Shown here: positions 62,672-64,000 of the stretch, in pieces | Numbering within the stretch: position 1 is the stretch's first letter | Layout of the letters: every line of letters begins with the position of its first letter | NCBI RefSeq assembly: GCF_017298635.1 | Contig: NZ_CP071182.1 | Coordinates: forward strand, 4,006,001 to 4,070,000 | DNA length: 64,000 nucleotides | Reading direction: 5' to 3' | DNA from: Paenalicyclobacillus mengziensis | Lineage (GTDB): Bacteria; Bacillota; Bacilli; Alicyclobacillales; Alicyclobacillaceae | Program-made: the position numbers and the translations under genes | The notes under the pieces: model-generated | Seen by the model: the letters and a program-made list of their open reading frames with translations, nothing else | Told to the model about the DNA's origin: nothing | Database searches by the model: none

Positions 62672-63989
62672 TCCCGACCATCTCCTTATTTTCTACAGAT
62701 TTGGCGTCGGATGTTATAGCAGCGTTGAGCCCAAGTGTTCGCATATGTTCAAGAAACTCTGGGTAGGAGATTTCATACGCTCTGGGAAAGGTCAGGTCTG
62801 TTTTTCCAATCGCCGAGCTCGCAGCGACAACAAAGGCCATTAATACCCGATGGTCGTTATACGTGGAAATGTTCGTTCCGTACAACTGCGGCACACCGTC
62901 GATGACCAAAGTGTCTCCAACTTCCTCGACTTTGGCGCCCATTTTATTCAGCTGCAAGACCGCTTTAACACGGTTTGATTCCTTGAGCCTTCCCGGTCCA
63001 ATGTTGTGCAACACAGTGCGTCCTTCAGACAGGCTGGCTAGCACAGTCAGAGCTGGAATCAGATCGGGGATGTCTTTCATGTCGATCTCGGTACCACGCG
63101 GTCGCCTACCTTTGTTTTCAACCACCACACGGTCATGTTGCGGATCGATTTCAAGTGGAACTTCCATCTGCTGCAAAATTTCCAGGATTCGTCCCTCTGG
63201 GTGGTCACCAGCTCCGCGAACTCGCGTCAACTCTACTCGTCCTTCATGTAAAGCTGCATAGATGAGTGGGAATGCCGCTGATGACAAATCAGCTTCGAGG
63301 GCAATTTTTGTCGGTTGGTAGGCCTGCCCGCACGGAATACTCCATACGCGTTCTGCGGAGTCACTGTCTAGTTGAATACCAAATTGACGCATGAATGAAA
63401 CCGTAAGGTCGATATAAGTGCGTTCGTTAAACGGATCAAGGATTTCAACTTGCGTGTCGTGCGCTGCAAAAGGAGATACCATAAGCAACCCAGAAATCCA
63501 CTGGCTGAGAATGCCCTGGACGGACACCTTACCACCCATTGGACGGCCCGGGTAGACGGTGACCGGCAATCTATCCCCCTGTGCTTCCGTACGAATGCCA
63601 ATCGTTTCAAGCGCCCTCAACAACGGACCAATGGGACGTCGGCGAAGCGCTTCAACGCCGTCGTACACAGCAGCACCGCTTACTGACAAACTTCCAAGGC
63701 CGAGCAAAAACTGCAGAGTAGAGCCAGAACTGCCAACGCGCACTTTTCCTGTCCGTGGAACATACGGACCTCCCTGTACGACGTACCCTGTCTTGGTGTG
63801 TTTCACCGATATGCCAAGGTCATGCAATGAATGAAGCGTATCCCGAATGTGGCGGGCACTCGACCGCCCTTCGATGACCGTTTCACCATCTGCTAGAGAA
63901 CCAAGGATAAGGGCTCTATGCAAGTGGTACTTCGAAGGTGGAATTGCAATGCTGCCGACTACTTCTTTTCTAGTAGCAACAACTGTCAT
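62658..63989 (-). CDS. EPSP-synthase-like protein with altered PEP site
   Basis: About 443 residues; ATG 63989 (MTVVATRKEV) fits family alignments, although the frame is open to the window edge. The EPSP synthase fold is clear. Kept: Lys and Arg of PPSKYHLHRAL, the SQW segment, ALRRRPIG, KDIPDLIPAL, RLKESNRV and NDHRVLM. Changed: the GNAGTAMR motif reads GSSGSTLQFLL (Arg to Gln), and the Lys411 position of E. coli AroA is hydrophobic (AYEISYPEFL). So shikimate-3-phosphate binding may remain while PEP binding is doubtful. It heads the leftward operon with ligase, dehydrogenase and DAHP synthase. Confidence 0.82.
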   Translation of the reverse strand: MTVVATRKEVVGSIAIPPSKYHLHRALILGSLADGETVIEGRSSARHIRDTLHSLHDLGISVKHTKTGYVVQGGPYVPRTGKVRVGSSGSTLQFLLGLGSLSVSGAAVYDGVEALRRRPIGPLLRALETIGIRTEAQGDRLPVTVYPGRPMGGKVSVQGILSQWISGLLMVSPFAAHDTQVEILDPFNERTYIDLTVSFMRQFGIQLDSDSAERVWSIPCGQAYQPTKIALEADLSSAAFPLIYAALHEGRVELTRVRGAGDHPEGRILEILQQMEVPLEIDPQHDRVVVENKGRRPRGTEIDMKDIPDLIPALTVLASLSEGRTVLHNIGPGRLKESNRVKAVLQLNKMGAKVEEVGDTLVIDGVPQLYGTNISTYNDHRVLMAFVVAASSAIGKTDLTFPRAYEISYPEFLEHMRTLGLNAAITSDAKSVENKEMVGSVAN

Positions 63990-64000
63990 TCTTGACACAG

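Overview
The window looks like chromosome of a mesophilic to moderately thermophilic, probably acidophilic Firmicute, most likely Alicyclobacillaceae (Alicyclobacillus/Sulfoacidibacillus type). Evidence: Bacillus-like gene families (CtaG, FabL-like reductase, YhcN/YlaJ and DUF2512-like proteins, HPr with His15 and Ser46), strong GGAGG ribosome sites, frequent GTG/TTG starts, mid-range base composition, and blue-copper proteins of a kind known from acidophiles beside a terminal oxidase. No rRNA or tRNA gene and no CRISPR array was seen.

Layout. 1-15.1 kb: a partial NifX-like gene, DsrE-like protein, deacetylase lipoprotein and ZIP metal transporter, then a long rightward respiratory cluster: SafE-like protein, Cu(+) P-type ATPase, CtaG, sulfocyanin-like lipoprotein, membrane-anchored cupredoxin, oxidase subunits II, I, III, a one-helix protein and a YhcN/YlaJ-like protein. 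15.1-18.1 kb: sugar porter, HPr followed by a 9-bp tandem repeat, and FdhD. 18.6-20.4 kb: IS1182-family element, copy 1. 20.5-30 kb: YaaH-like transporter, then an IclR-linked leftward operon (Liv-type ABC transporter, thiamine-diphosphate enzyme, aldehyde dehydrogenase). 30-36.6 kb: LacI-controlled sugar ABC transporter with a debranching-type glucosidase. 36.7-39.3 kb: EAL phosphodiesterase and an acyl-CoA ligase.

39.5-48 kb is a graveyard of a second sugar locus: truncated GH31, IS1634-family remnant, IS1182 copy 2 (apparently identical to copy 1, same orientation, 23.1 kb away), a frameshifted and internally deleted GH3 gene, an IS200/IS605 element with tnpA and tnpB, a truncated Opp/Dpp-type permease, a solute-binding-protein remnant with an amber codon, and an intact LacI regulator with its operator.

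48.3-64 kb is the most interesting part. Rightward: acyl carrier protein, acyl-CoA/ACP ligase, zinc alcohol dehydrogenase, FabL-like enoyl reductase, SDR; later a MarR-MFS pair, a thioesterase and another SDR. Leftward operon: an EPSP-synthase-like protein with an altered PEP site, acyl-CoA ligase, acyl-CoA dehydrogenase and DAHP synthase. Shikimate-type enzymes mixed with acyl-CoA and ACP enzymes fit a shikimate-to-cyclohexanecarbonyl-CoA route, the primer of the omega-cyclohexyl fatty acids known from Alicyclobacillus. That assignment is inference, not proof. An array of AATAAC...GTTAT hairpins lies inside this region.
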